From positions 3,222,001 through 3,286,000 of the forward strand of contig NZ_JACCBG010000001.1 of the NCBI RefSeq assembly GCF_013409645.1: DNA of 64,000 bases, written 5' to 3'. The DNA comes from Nocardioides panaciterrulae (GTDB lineage Bacteria > Actinomycetota > Actinomycetes > Propionibacteriales > Nocardioidaceae). Positions within the stretch are counted from its first letter, which is position 1. Every line of letters starts with the position of its first letter. The notes under the pieces are model-generated. The model was given only the letters and a program-made list of their open reading frames with translations, was not told where the DNA came from and searched no databases. Below are positions 8,767 through 16,429 of this stretch, one piece after another. The position numbers and the translations under genes were made by a program.

Positions 8767-9201
8767 TGCCCGGACGGTGGACCGCGCGCCGGCTCGGCGT
8801 ACTGCCGGTGTCAACGAGCGCCGACTCGGCGTGCCCCTGAGTGTCAACGAGCGAGCAGCCCGGAGGAAGGTCGCCGCCCCGGCGTAGGCGCCTGCGCAAA
8901 ATGTCCCGATTTCCTGGACACGACCGAGCACCTCTGCTTGACTCCCGGCCTGCGACGGAACGCGCCAGGACCCCGTGTCCGGCCCGCCTTCCACGGCTGA
9001 CGGTTCCTGGCGTCCGGGTCGCGATGCGATCGGCGGTCGACGTCGGGGGGTGAGTCGGGGAACGCGAACGAAGGCCGGGTGCCGTCCGAGCGGACGGTCG
9101 TCACCGGGCACGTCCGAACCGGGCACCTCCGAACCGGGCACGTCTCAAGCAGGGCCACTCTCACTGGGCCGACCTCGGCCCAGCTCTCGAAAGGAACCAT
9201 C
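8767..9201. other. 435-bp gene-free stretch with short repeats
   Basis: I see no convincing gene here. The stretch holds GTGTCAACGAGCG twice (8808-8820 and 8841-8853), each preceded by CTCGGCGT, giving a degenerate 32-33 bp direct repeat. It also has a perfect palindrome CCGTCCG-AG-CGGACGG (9082-9097) and three 15-bp tandem units of the GGGCACSTCCGAACC type (9106-9150). The last two lie upstream of the phosphoesterase gene and could be regulatory. Confidence 0.6.
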
Positions 9202-10356
9202 GTGCGACCTCGTCGTATCGCCGCGGCAGCAGCCGCTACCACCGCCGTCGTGGCGACCGCAGTCTCGGCCGCCCAGGCGGCCCCCCACGCCCACCCGGGC
9301 GCCCAGGACGCCTCGGGCGCAGCCCGCCACTCGGCGATGAAGAACGAGAACAGCCTCGACCACGTCTTCGTGATCATGCTGGAGAACCACTCCCAGTCGA
9401 GCGTGATCGGCGACGTGAACGCGCCGTACATCACCAAGCTCGCGACCCACTACACGATGGCCGACAACTACTACGGCGTCACCCACCCCTCGATGCCGAA
9501 CTACATCGCCGCGATCGCCGGCGACAACTTCGGCATCCAGGACGACAACGACCAGAACATCGTCAACCTCGACCGCCCCAACCTCGTCGACCAGCTCGAG
9601 GCGCACCACATCAACTGGGGTGCCTACATGCAGGACCTGCCGGCCGACAAGGAGGCCCGCTTCGGCCCCGCCCGCGCGGACGGCACCCTGATCTCGCTCT
9701 ACGCCAAGAAGCACAACCCGTTCGTGCTCTTCGACGACGTGAAGAACGACCCCGAGCGGATGGCCAAGGTCAAGGACTACACCGCGCTGGGCGCCGACCT
9801 GGACAGCAAGGACGCCCCGCAGTTCGTCTGGATCTCGCCGAACCAGTGCAACGACATGCACGGCGGGGTCTACGACACGGTCGCGGACCACCCGGAGACG
9901 CCCTGCCCCTACGGCAGCGCCAAGGACGACGCCAACGACGCCGCCCTGAAGCAGAAGGCCGACACGTTCGTGAAGCAGGCCGTCCGCACGATCCGCCACT
10001 CCGAGGCGTGGACGAAGCAGTCGGCCATCGTGATCGTCACCGACGAGAACGACTACACCGGCGACGAGACCAACGGCGGCTGGGAGAGCACCGACGGCTG
10101 CTGCGACTCGCCGTACGTCGAGAAGGCCGACCCGCGCATCTCCAAGGACTGGCCCGGCGGCACCTACGGCGGCGGCCTGATCCCGGCCATCATCGTGGGC
10201 CACCAGTCCAAGGGCGGTCACGTCGACCACCACGCCTACAACCACTACTCGCTGCTCACCACCATCGAGCAGAACTGGGGCCTGGGCTACCTCGGGCACG
10301 CCGGTGACGCCGCCAACGGCGTGAAGCCGATGTGGAGCTCGTTCCTCAGCCGCTGA
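9202..10356 (+). CDS. Secreted acid phosphatase/phospholipase C-like phosphoesterase
   Basis: A 384-residue exported protein of the phosphoesterase family that includes bacterial acid phosphatases and phospholipases C. GTG 9202 follows GAAAGGA and begins an Arg-rich, Ala-rich signal peptide ending near AQAAPHA. The mature domain has the family opening DHVFVIMLENHS (metal-binding Glu-Asn), HPSMPNYIA, IVTDENDYTGDE and a C-terminal HHAYNHYSLLTTIE metal-ligand segment. A substrate cannot be assigned. A long terminator hairpin follows directly, so it is probably monocistronic. Confidence 0.85.
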   Translation: MRPRRIAAAAAATTAVVATAVSAAQAAPHAHPGAQDASGAARHSAMKNENSLDHVFVIMLENHSQSSVIGDVNAPYITKLATHYTMADNYYGVTHPSMPNYIAAIAGDNFGIQDDNDQNIVNLDRPNLVDQLEAHHINWGAYMQDLPADKEARFGPARADGTLISLYAKKHNPFVLFDDVKNDPERMAKVKDYTALGADLDSKDAPQFVWISPNQCNDMHGGVYDTVADHPETPCPYGSAKDDANDAALKQKADTFVKQAVRTIRHSEAWTKQSAIVIVTDENDYTGDETNGGWESTDGCCDSPYVEKADPRISKDWPGGTYGGGLIPAIIVGHQSKGGHVDHHAYNHYSLLTTIEQNWGLGYLGHAGDAANGVKPMWSSFLSR

Positions 10357-10373
10357 ACCGGCACCTGCACGCG

Positions 10374-10404
10374 GGGGTCCGGCGCCACCACGGCGCCGGG
10401 CCCC
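10374..10404 (+). terminator. Strong terminator hairpin after phosphoesterase
   Basis: GGGGTCCGGCGCC (10374-10386) pairs with GGCGCCGGGCCCC (10392-10404) over 13 positions with one G-U pair and a 5-nt loop, 18 bp after the stop. Confidence 0.8.
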
Positions 10405-10479
10405 TTCGTGCTGTCCGGCCCGGGGGGGCGTTCCCGCACCGTTCCCGCACCGTTCCCGGACCCGACTCCGGGACGTCGT

Positions 10480-10485
10480 TAGACT
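10480..10485 (+). promoter_or_regulatory. -10 element TAGACT of the fluoride operon
   Basis: TAGACT within GTTAGACT ends 11 bp before the aptamer, placing the transcript start just upstream of the riboswitch. The same GTTAGACT octamer occurs upstream of greA. No clear -35 is visible. Confidence 0.55.
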
Positions 10486-10496
10486 CAGCCGTCGAT

Positions 10497-10580
10497 GGCG
10501 GTGGGGCTCGCCGACAACCGCAGCGACCTGCTGCCAACAGTCCCTACCTGACGACGAGACCCGAGACAGGTAGGAGCCCC
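10497..10580 (+). promoter_or_regulatory. Fluoride (crcB) riboswitch, translational type
   Basis: GGCG (10497-10500) pairs with CGCC (10509-10512) around an 8-nt loop, as in the known aptamer. GGGGCT in that loop (10503-10508) can form the pseudoknot with AGTCCC (10539-10544), and GCAGC/GCTGC forms the second stem. CTACCTG (10544-10550) can alternatively pair with CAGGTAG (10567-10573), which covers the GTAGGAG Shine-Dalgarno of crcB. Aptamer formation by fluoride would free the ribosome-binding site. The two fluoride exporter genes directly downstream support the call. Confidence 0.87.
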
Positions 10581-11048
10581 ATGCCCGAGGAACCGCGCGA
10601 CACGCGGCGGGAGTGGAGCGCCCACCGCTGGATGCTGCCGACGATCGCGCTCGGCGGCATGGTGGGGGCGAGCGCCCGGCACGCGCTGGAGCTGGCCTGG
10701 CCGGTGGCGCCGGGCGACTTCCCGTGGGCCACCTTCGCCACCAACGCGTCGGGCTGCGCCCTGATCGGGCTGCTGATGGTGTACGTCGTGGAGCTGGGCG
10801 CCGGCCATCCGCTGCTGCGTCCGTTCGTGGGCGTCGGCGTGCTGGGCGGCTTCACGACCTTCTCCACCTACGCCGTGCAGACGACCGACCTGATGGACGG
10901 CCACGAACCGGTCCTCGCGCTCGTCTACCTGTTCGGGACGGTCCTGGCCGCGCTGCTGGCCGTGGCCGCCGGCGTGGTCCTCGGACGCGCCGCTCTCACG
11001 CTGCGGCGTCGCAGGCCCGGGCGTGAGCTCGAGGGGCGGGCCCGCTGA
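10581..11048 (+). CDS. crcB: Fluoride exporter CrcB/Fluc, subunit 1
   Basis: A 155-residue membrane protein with four hydrophobic helices. Fluc signatures are visible: GGMVGASARHALE at the N-terminus, the pore TNASGCALIG (Asn in helix 2) and GGFTTFSTYA (the Na-site/phenylalanine-box segment). CrcB proteins are fluoride channels that relieve fluoride toxicity as dual-topology dimers. The preceding riboswitch controls it, and its stop overlaps the second crcB (TGATG), so the two probably make a heterodimer. The C-terminus is a short Arg-rich tail. Confidence 0.95.
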   Translation: MPEEPRDTRREWSAHRWMLPTIALGGMVGASARHALELAWPVAPGDFPWATFATNASGCALIGLLMVYVVELGAGHPLLRPFVGVGVLGGFTTFSTYAVQTTDLMDGHEPVLALVYLFGTVLAALLAVAAGVVLGRAALTLRRRRPGRELEGRAR

Positions 11049-11416
11049 TGGGCTTCGTCCTCCTCTGCCTGGGCGCCGCCCTGGGCGCACCGGCGCGCTA
11101 TCTCACCGACCGGGCGGTCCAGGCCCGGCACGACACCGTGGTCCCGTGGGGCACGCTGACCGCCAACGTCGTGGGCTCGCTGGTCCTCGGGCTGCTGACC
11201 GGGGTGGGCCGGGGTCACCACGTGCCGGACGCGGTCTCGCTGGCCGTGGGCACCGGGTTCTGCGGCGCGCTCACGACCTACAGCACCTTCAGCTACGAGA
11301 CGCTCCGGCTCTACGAGACCGGCGCCCGCCTCTACGCCGCCCTCAACATCGCCATCTCGCTGATGGCGGGGTTGGGCGCCGCCCTGGTCGGGCTGGCGAT
11401 CGGCTCGGCGTTCTGA
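11048..11416 (+). CDS. crcB: Fluoride exporter CrcB/Fluc, subunit 2
   Basis: A 122-residue partner of the preceding gene. It has GAALGAPARYLTDRAV, LTANVVGSLVLG (pore Asn) and GALTTYSTFSYE. Paired small Fluc genes of this kind usually encode antiparallel heterodimers. The start overlaps the upstream stop by one base. Confidence 0.95.
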   Translation: MGFVLLCLGAALGAPARYLTDRAVQARHDTVVPWGTLTANVVGSLVLGLLTGVGRGHHVPDAVSLAVGTGFCGALTTYSTFSYETLRLYETGARLYAALNIAISLMAGLGAALVGLAIGSAF

Positions 11417-11482
11417 CCGCTGCCGGGCCCGATCCCTGGCCCTGGCCGGCTCGACGACGTTATCTTGAGCGCGGGAGCGCAG

Positions 11483-11848
11483 ATGACACTCGAGTCCGGG
11501 CCGGCCGTGCGGCTGACCATCCTCGTCAGGGCCGACGACCGGTGGCACCACCGGCCGCTCTACACCGAGATCGTGCACCGCGCCCACGCGCACGGGCTGG
11601 CCGGGGCGAGCGTCTTCCACGGCATCGAGGGCTTCGGCAGGTCCGAGAAGATCCACACCTCGCGCATCCTCGACCTCGGCGACGACCTGCCCTGCTCGAT
11701 CATCATCGTCGACCTCGAGGACCGGATCCGCGGGTTCCTCCCCGAGCTCGACGAGCTGGTCCCCTCGGGTCTGGTGCTGCTCGATCCGGTCGAGGTGGTC
11801 CGCCACGCCGCCCGGGAGCCGGGCCGCGAGTCGGACCGGAAGCACTGA
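11483..11848 (+). CDS. DUF190 domain protein of the fluoride operon
   Basis: A 121-residue soluble protein of the DUF190 family: a ferredoxin-like small domain with [19 protein letters not shown] at the start, [13 protein letters not shown] in the middle and [12 protein letters not shown] later. DUF190 genes commonly accompany crcB and have PII-like folds in known structures, so a regulatory or scaffolding role at the channel is plausible but unproven. ATG 11483 is preferred over TTG 11465 because GGGAG lies 5 nt before it. It follows crcB by 66 bp and probably shares its transcript. Confidence 0.85.
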   Translation: MTLESGPAVRLTILVRADDRWHHRPLYTEIVHRAHAHGLAGASVFHGIEGFGRSEKIHTSRILDLGDDLPCSIIIVDLEDRIRGFLPELDELVPSGLVLLDPVEVVRHAAREPGRESDRKH

Positions 11849-11906
11849 ACCGGAAGCACTGGACCGGGAGCACTGGACCGGCGCCGCTCGACCCGCCGCC
11901 CGTGCC

Positions 11907-12959
11907 TCAGCGGCCCGGATCCGGTTTGCGGCGGATCCGAGCCGCCTCCTGGCTGCGATCCGCCGCGGAGCGGGCGGGGTGCAGGACCGTGACGAGCCGC
12001 CGCACCCGGGCAGCCATCCAGGCGGCCGCCCGGGCGCCGGCCGCCCGGCTGGTCTCGTCCTCGGCGAGCACCCGACCGACGACCGCCACGACGACCAGGA
12101 CGCCGGCGAACCCGACCAGCCAGGTGGCCACCGCGAGCACCAGTCCCAAGGTGCCGAACTGCGCGGCCGAGGAGGCGGCGTACTGCGGCATCACCAGGGC
12201 CGACCCGGCGGAGTAGGCGACCACCGCACCGCCGGTGACCGCCGCCGGCACGACCAGCGCGCGCCAGCGCACCCGGCCGCTCAGCAGCACGTGCAGCGTC
12301 CACCACCACAGCAGCGCCGCGACCACGACCTGCACCACGACGCCGAGCACCCCGAACGCGGCCCGCGCCGGCGGCTCGCCCGCCCGCGCCTCGAGCTGCG
12401 ACCGGGCCCACCCGGTGAGCACCAGCAGCTGCAGCGCGACCAGCCAGCCGAGCAGCCACCCCAGCGCCCGGCGTCGGCCGCGGAGCCCGGGGACGCTGGG
12501 CAGCGCCCAGACCCGCTCGTAGGCGCGCATCAGCGCCCGCGCGAAGCTGGAGGAGGAGAGCACCGCCACGACCAGACCGACCAGCCCGGTCTGGGCGCGG
12601 ATCTCGTCCCCTGACTTCAGCGGCTCGACCTGCCCGACCACCTGCTGGCCGGAGGCTCGCGACAGGCCGGTCACCTCGTCGAACCGCTGCACGCTGGTGC
12701 TGGTCAGGTCCGCGGGCAGGAACGCGGCCAGCACGACGACCAGCGGCACCAGCGCCAGCAGCGCCTGGGCGGCCACGACCAGGGTCCGGTCGATCACCTC
12801 CACCCGCACCAGCTCCTGGACCGTCCGGCGCACCGGCGGGACCGTGTCGAGCACCGTCCGGGCCAGGCCCCGCGCCCGGCCCACGACGTACCGGCCGAGG
12901 AGACGGAGCGAGGCGGCGCCCGAGGCCCCCCTGTCCCGTCCGGTCCGCGTCGAGGCCAC
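11907..12959 (-). CDS. YihY/BrkB-family inner-membrane protein
   Basis: A protein of about 350 residues with six predicted hydrophobic helices and the family arrangement (VEVIDRTLVVAAQALLALVPLVVVLAAF, LSSSSFARALMRAYERVW, LWWWTLHVLLSG, FGTLGLVLAVATWL). YihY/BrkB proteins lack an agreed function; the old RNase BN name is wrong. The start is uncertain: GTG 12959 is preceded by CACAGT-GGAGG, which could be a near-leaderless promoter or a Shine-Dalgarno that is too close. It is divergent from the polyketide synthase operon. A second, frameshifted YihY gene lies at 26301. Confidence 0.85.
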   Translation of the reverse strand: MASTRTGRDRGASGAASLRLLGRYVVGRARGLARTVLDTVPPVRRTVQELVRVEVIDRTLVVAAQALLALVPLVVVLAAFLPADLTSTSVQRFDEVTGLSRASGQQVVGQVEPLKSGDEIRAQTGLVGLVVAVLSSSSFARALMRAYERVWALPSVPGLRGRRRALGWLLGWLVALQLLVLTGWARSQLEARAGEPPARAAFGVLGVVVQVVVAALLWWWTLHVLLSGRVRWRALVVPAAVTGGAVVAYSAGSALVMPQYAASSAAQFGTLGLVLAVATWLVGFAGVLVVVAVVGRVLAEDETSRAAGARAAAWMAARVRRLVTVLHPARSAADRSQEAARIRRKPDPGR

Positions 12960-12985
12960 CCTCCACTGTGACCCGGGGGCCGTGG

Positions 12986-13018
12986 GGCGGGCCTCACCCG
13001 TGCCGGGTGAGGCCCGCC
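12986..13018. promoter_or_regulatory. Perfect 14-bp inverted repeat upstream of type III PKS
   Basis: GGCGGGCCTCACCC (12986-12999), five bases, then GGGTGAGGCCCGCC (13005-13018). Its inner part GCCTCACCC-N5-GGGTGAGGC recurs exactly at 17304-17328. Its right edge lies 41 bp before the likely transcription start at 13059, an activator-type position. The regulator is unknown. Confidence 0.6.
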
Positions 13019-13046
13019 GGGACCGCTGCGGTGCGTGGGCGGCGGG

Positions 13047-13052
13047 TACCGT
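13047..13052 (+). promoter_or_regulatory. Leaderless -10 TACCGT of the PKS operon
   Basis: TACCGT is followed by exactly 6 nt and ATG 13059, the spacing seen at many genes in this window. It supports leaderless transcription and fixes the PKS start. Confidence 0.6.
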
Positions 13053-13058
13053 GACGAG

Positions 13059-14231
13059 ATGGCGGACCCAGCGGCACGCGGCCAGGCACGACAGTCGGCG
13101 CGACCGGCACGCTCGGCTCGACCCGACCACCCGGCGGGCGGCACCGAGGTCCTCGCGGTCCGGGGCGTGCTCCCCCCGCACCGCTACCCCCAGCACGAGA
13201 TCACCGACGCGTTCGCCGGCGTCATCGCCCGGGGCGGCGGCCTCGACGAGCGGGTGCTGCGCCGCTTCCACCGCAACGCCGGCGTGGAGCACCGCAGCCT
13301 GGCGCTGCCGCTGGAGGAGTACGCCGGGCTCGGCGGCTTCACCCGCGCCAACGACCTGTTCATCGAGCACGCCGTCGAGCTGGGCTCGCGCGCGGTGCTC
13401 GACGCGCTCAAGGCGGCCGACCTGACCCCCAGCGACGTCGACCTGATCATCTGCGCGACCGTGACCGGGCTGGCGGTGCCGACCCTGGACGCCCGGATCG
13501 CGTCGAACATCGGGCTGCGCCCCGACGTCAAGCGGGTCCCGCTGGTCGGGCTCGGCTGCGTCGCGGGCGCGGCGGGGCTGGCCCGGCTGCACGACTACCT
13601 GCGTGGGGACCCCGGCGGGGTGGCCGTGCTGGTCACGGTCGAGCTCTGCTCGCTCACCGTCCAGCGCGACGACGTGTCGATGCCGAACCTGGTGGCCAGC
13701 GGCCTGTTCGGCGACGGCGCCGCCGCGGTGGTCGCGCGCGCCGGCGGCGACCCCGGCCGGGGCGGGCCCGCGGCCGCGGAGGTGCTCGCCACCCGCAGCC
13801 GGCTCTACCCGGACTCCGAGCGCACGATGGGCTTCGACGTGACCAGCGGCGGCCTGCGGATCGTGCTGGACGCGCAGGTGCCGGCGGTGGTGGGCCGCTA
13901 CATCCGCGACGACGTCGACGCGTTCCTCGCGGACCACGGCCTGGCCCGCGCGGACGTGGAGTGGTGGGTGTGCCACCCGGGCGGCCCGAAGGTGATCGAG
14001 GCGCTGCAGGCGGCCCTCGAGGTGCCCCGGGAGGCGGTCCGGCTGACCTGGGAGTCGCTGGCCCGGATCGGCAACCTCTCCTCGGCCTCGGTGCTGCACG
14101 TCCTGGAGGACACGCTGCGCGACCGGCCGCCGCGGCCCGGGTCCTACGGCATGGTGCTGGCCATGGGTCCCGGCTTCTGCTCCGAGCTGGTGCTGGTCCG
14201 CGCCGCCGACGCCGGTGAGGCGGCGGCATGA
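13059..14231 (+). CDS. Type III polyketide synthase (chalcone/alkylresorcinol synthase family)
   Basis: A 390-residue ketosynthase-fold enzyme with the complete catalytic triad: Cys167 in GLGCVAGAAG, His306 in VCHPGGPKV and Asn339 in IGNLSSAS. Type III PKSs extend an acyl-CoA starter with malonyl-CoA and cyclise it to resorcinols, pyrones or naphthalenes. The two downstream genes match the order of the Streptomyces srsABC alkylresorcinol operon (PKS, methyltransferase, flavoprotein), which favours a long-chain phenolic lipid product. Its stop overlaps the methyltransferase start (ATGA). Confidence 0.92.
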   Translation: MADPAARGQARQSARPARSARPDHPAGGTEVLAVRGVLPPHRYPQHEITDAFAGVIARGGGLDERVLRRFHRNAGVEHRSLALPLEEYAGLGGFTRANDLFIEHAVELGSRAVLDALKAADLTPSDVDLIICATVTGLAVPTLDARIASNIGLRPDVKRVPLVGLGCVAGAAGLARLHDYLRGDPGGVAVLVTVELCSLTVQRDDVSMPNLVASGLFGDGAAAVVARAGGDPGRGGPAAAEVLATRSRLYPDSERTMGFDVTSGGLRIVLDAQVPAVVGRYIRDDVDAFLADHGLARADVEWWVCHPGGPKVIEALQAALEVPREAVRLTWESLARIGNLSSASVLHVLEDTLRDRPPRPGSYGMVLAMGPGFCSELVLVRAADAGEAAA

Positions 14232-14779
14232 CCGGCCTGGCCGCGTTCACCGTGCTGGTCGCGCTGGTCGGCGTCGAGCGGCTGGCCGAGCTCGTGGTCT
14301 CGACCCGCAACGCCCGGTGGAGCCTCGCCCGGGGCGGGCGGGAGACCGGCCGCGGGCACTACCCGGTGATGGTCGCGCTGCACACCGGCTTCCTGGCCGC
14401 GATGCTCGTGGAAGCCTGGGTACGCCGGCCCGCGGTGCCGGCCGGGCTCGCCTGGTCGATGCTCGCGGTGGTGCTGGCCTCCCAGGCGCTGCGCTGGTGG
14501 TGCATCGCCACGCTCGGCCGGCGTTGGAACACCCGCGTCATCGTGGTGCCCGGCCTGCCACCGGTCACCGGCGGCCCGTACCGGCTGCTGCGCCACCCCA
14601 ACTACGTCGCCGTGATCGCGGAGGGGATCGCGCTGCCCCTGGTGCACGCGGCCTGGCTGACCGCGCTGGGCTTCACGCTGGCCAACGCCGCGCTGCTCGC
14701 CGTCCGGATCCGGGTCGAGGACGCGGCGCTGGCCACCCTCCCCGCGAGCGCGGGGGCCGGGAGCGGCGGCCGTGCGTGA
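14228..14779 (+). CDS. Isoprenylcysteine carboxyl methyltransferase-family membrane methyltransferase
   Basis: A 183-residue integral membrane protein. The C-terminal signature GGPYRLLRHPNYVAVIAEGIALPL is the ICMT/PEMT-like SAM-binding segment, preceded by GRRWNTRVIVVPG. In srsABC-type operons this family O-methylates the alkylresorcinol made by the PKS. There are about four to five hydrophobic segments. It is translationally coupled on both sides (4-bp overlap upstream, 8-bp downstream). Confidence 0.87.
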   Translation: MTGLAAFTVLVALVGVERLAELVVSTRNARWSLARGGRETGRGHYPVMVALHTGFLAAMLVEAWVRRPAVPAGLAWSMLAVVLASQALRWWCIATLGRRWNTRVIVVPGLPPVTGGPYRLLRHPNYVAVIAEGIALPLVHAAWLTALGFTLANAALLAVRIRVEDAALATLPASAGAGSGGRA

Positions 14780-15794
14780 CCTGCTGGTGGCCGGCGGCGG
14801 GCCGGTGGGCCTGGCCACCGCGCTGCACGCCCGGCGCGCGGGGCTCGATGTGGCCGTCGTCGAACCCCGCTCGGGCGCCCTCGACAAGGCCTGCGGCGAG
14901 GGCCTGATGCCCGGCGCGCTCGCCGCGCTGGCCGACCTGGGCGTGGACCCGGCCGGCTGGCCGCTGACCGGGATCCGCTACCTCGACGCCGGGCACGTCG
15001 CCGAGGCGCCGTTCCGCCGCGGCCCGGGGCGCGGCGTACGCCGGACCACCCTGCACACGGCGCTCGTCGCGGCCGCGGCGGAGGCCGGGATCGAGACCGC
15101 CCACCGGGCGGTGCGCGCGGTCGAGGACCGCGGCGACCACCTGCTCGTCGACGGCGAGCCCACCCGCTACCTCGTCGCCGCCGACGGGCTGCACTCCCCC
15201 GTGCGCCGGCTGCTCGGCCTCGACCGGCCGGTGCCCGGCCGGCGGCGCTACGGCCAGCGCGGCCACCTGGCCACCGCGCCGTGGACCTCGATGGTCGAGG
15301 TGCACTGGTCCGCGGTCGGCGAGGCCTACGTGACCCCGGTCGCCGCGGACCTGGTCGGCGTGGCCGTGCTCAGCGACGTCCGCCGGCCGGTCGCGGACCT
15401 GCTCCCCCACTTCGGCCGACTCGCCGACCGGCTGGCGGGCGCGGACCTGACCGCCGTGCGTGGCGCCGGCCCGCTGCGGCAGCGGGCGCGCCGCCGGGTG
15501 GCCGGGCGGGTGCTGCTGGTCGGCGACGCCGGCGGCTACGTCGACGCGCTCACCGGCGAGGGTCTCGCGCTGGGGTTCGCCCAGGCCCGGGCGGCGGTGG
15601 CGGCGATCGCCGCCGGCCGGCCGGGGGGCTACGAGCCGGTCGCGCGCCGGCTCGGCCGGCGCCACGAGCTGCTCACCCACACGCTGCTGCGGGCGACCCG
15701 GCGCCCCGTCGTACGCCGCCGGCTGGTGCCGCTGGCCGCGGCGGCCCCGGCGATCTTCGGCGCCGCGGTCGACCAGCTCGCGAGGCCGGCGTGA
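14772..15794 (+). CDS. FAD-dependent oxidoreductase/monooxygenase
   Basis: A 340-residue flavoprotein of the PHBH/geranylgeranyl-reductase fold. The N-terminal dinucleotide motif is LVAGGGPVGLATALHARRAG, the FAD-ribose motif with Glu follows (VVEPRSG), and the second FAD motif is VLLVGDAGGYVDALTGEGLALGF. Within this operon it may hydroxylate the aromatic ring of the polyketide to a quinone precursor (as SrsC does) or reduce prenyl double bonds. GTG 14772 overlaps the methyltransferase, and the stop overlaps idi. Confidence 0.87.
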   Translation: MRDLLVAGGGPVGLATALHARRAGLDVAVVEPRSGALDKACGEGLMPGALAALADLGVDPAGWPLTGIRYLDAGHVAEAPFRRGPGRGVRRTTLHTALVAAAAEAGIETAHRAVRAVEDRGDHLLVDGEPTRYLVAADGLHSPVRRLLGLDRPVPGRRRYGQRGHLATAPWTSMVEVHWSAVGEAYVTPVAADLVGVAVLSDVRRPVADLLPHFGRLADRLAGADLTAVRGAGPLRQRARRRVAGRVLLVGDAGGYVDALTGEGLALGFAQARAAVAAIAAGRPGGYEPVARRLGRRHELLTHTLLRATRRPVVRRRLVPLAAAAPAIFGAAVDQLARPA

Positions 15795-16429
15795 GCGCCG
15801 GGATGGGCCCCGGGATGAGCCCAGGGGTGAGCCCAGGGCCGGACGCCGGGGACGGCGTGGAGCTGGTGGTGCTGCTCGACGAGGGCGGCCGCGCGATCGG
15901 CAGCACGGCCAAGGCCGGGGTGCACCACGCCGACACCCCGCTGCACCTGGCCTTCTCCTGCTACCTCTTCGACGACCGGGGCCGGCTGCTGCTGACCCGG
16001 CGGGCGCTGCACAAGCCGACCTGGCCGGGCGCGTGGACCAACAGCGTCTGCGGCCATCCGGCCCCGGGCGAGGACGTCCACAACGCCGTACGACGGCGGG
16101 TGCTGGCCGAGGTCGGCGCGCGGGCCGAGGGGGTCCGGCTGCTGCTGCCGCGGTTCCGCTACCGCGCGGTGATGGCCAACGGCGTGGTCGAGAACGAGAT
16201 GTGCCCGGTGCTGGTCGCGACCACCGCCGACCCGCTCGCCCCCGACCCCGAGGAGGTCGCCGAGGCTCGCTGGACCGACTGGGGCGCCTTCCGCGCGGGC
16301 GTCCTGGACGGCAGCCGCGAGGTCAGCCCGTGGTGCCGCGACCAGGTGCGGCAGCTGCCCGCGGACCCGCTGGCGGCCGGCGCCCAGCCGGTCTCGGCGC
16401 TGCCGCCGGCGCTGCGGGACCTGCGGTGA
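15791..16429 (+). CDS. idi: Isopentenyl-diphosphate delta-isomerase (type I, Nudix)
   Basis: A 212-residue Nudix-fold enzyme that interconverts IPP and DMAPP. It shows HLAFSCYLFDDRGRLLLTRRALHK, the active-site Cys in TNSVCGHP, the Nudix-like helix and the catalytic Glu in VVENEMCPV. The N-terminus carries a Met/Gly/Pro-rich extension of about 20 residues (repeated PGMSPGVSPGP), so a later start is possible. Its position between the flavoprotein and a prenyltransferase indicates that the pathway product carries, or is made from, an isoprenoid. Confidence 0.93.
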   Translation: MSAGMGPGMSPGVSPGPDAGDGVELVVLLDEGGRAIGSTAKAGVHHADTPLHLAFSCYLFDDRGRLLLTRRALHKPTWPGAWTNSVCGHPAPGEDVHNAVRRRVLAEVGARAEGVRLLLPRFRYRAVMANGVVENEMCPVLVATTADPLAPDPEEVAEARWTDWGAFRAGVLDGSREVSPWCRDQVRQLPADPLAAGAQPVSALPPALRDLR

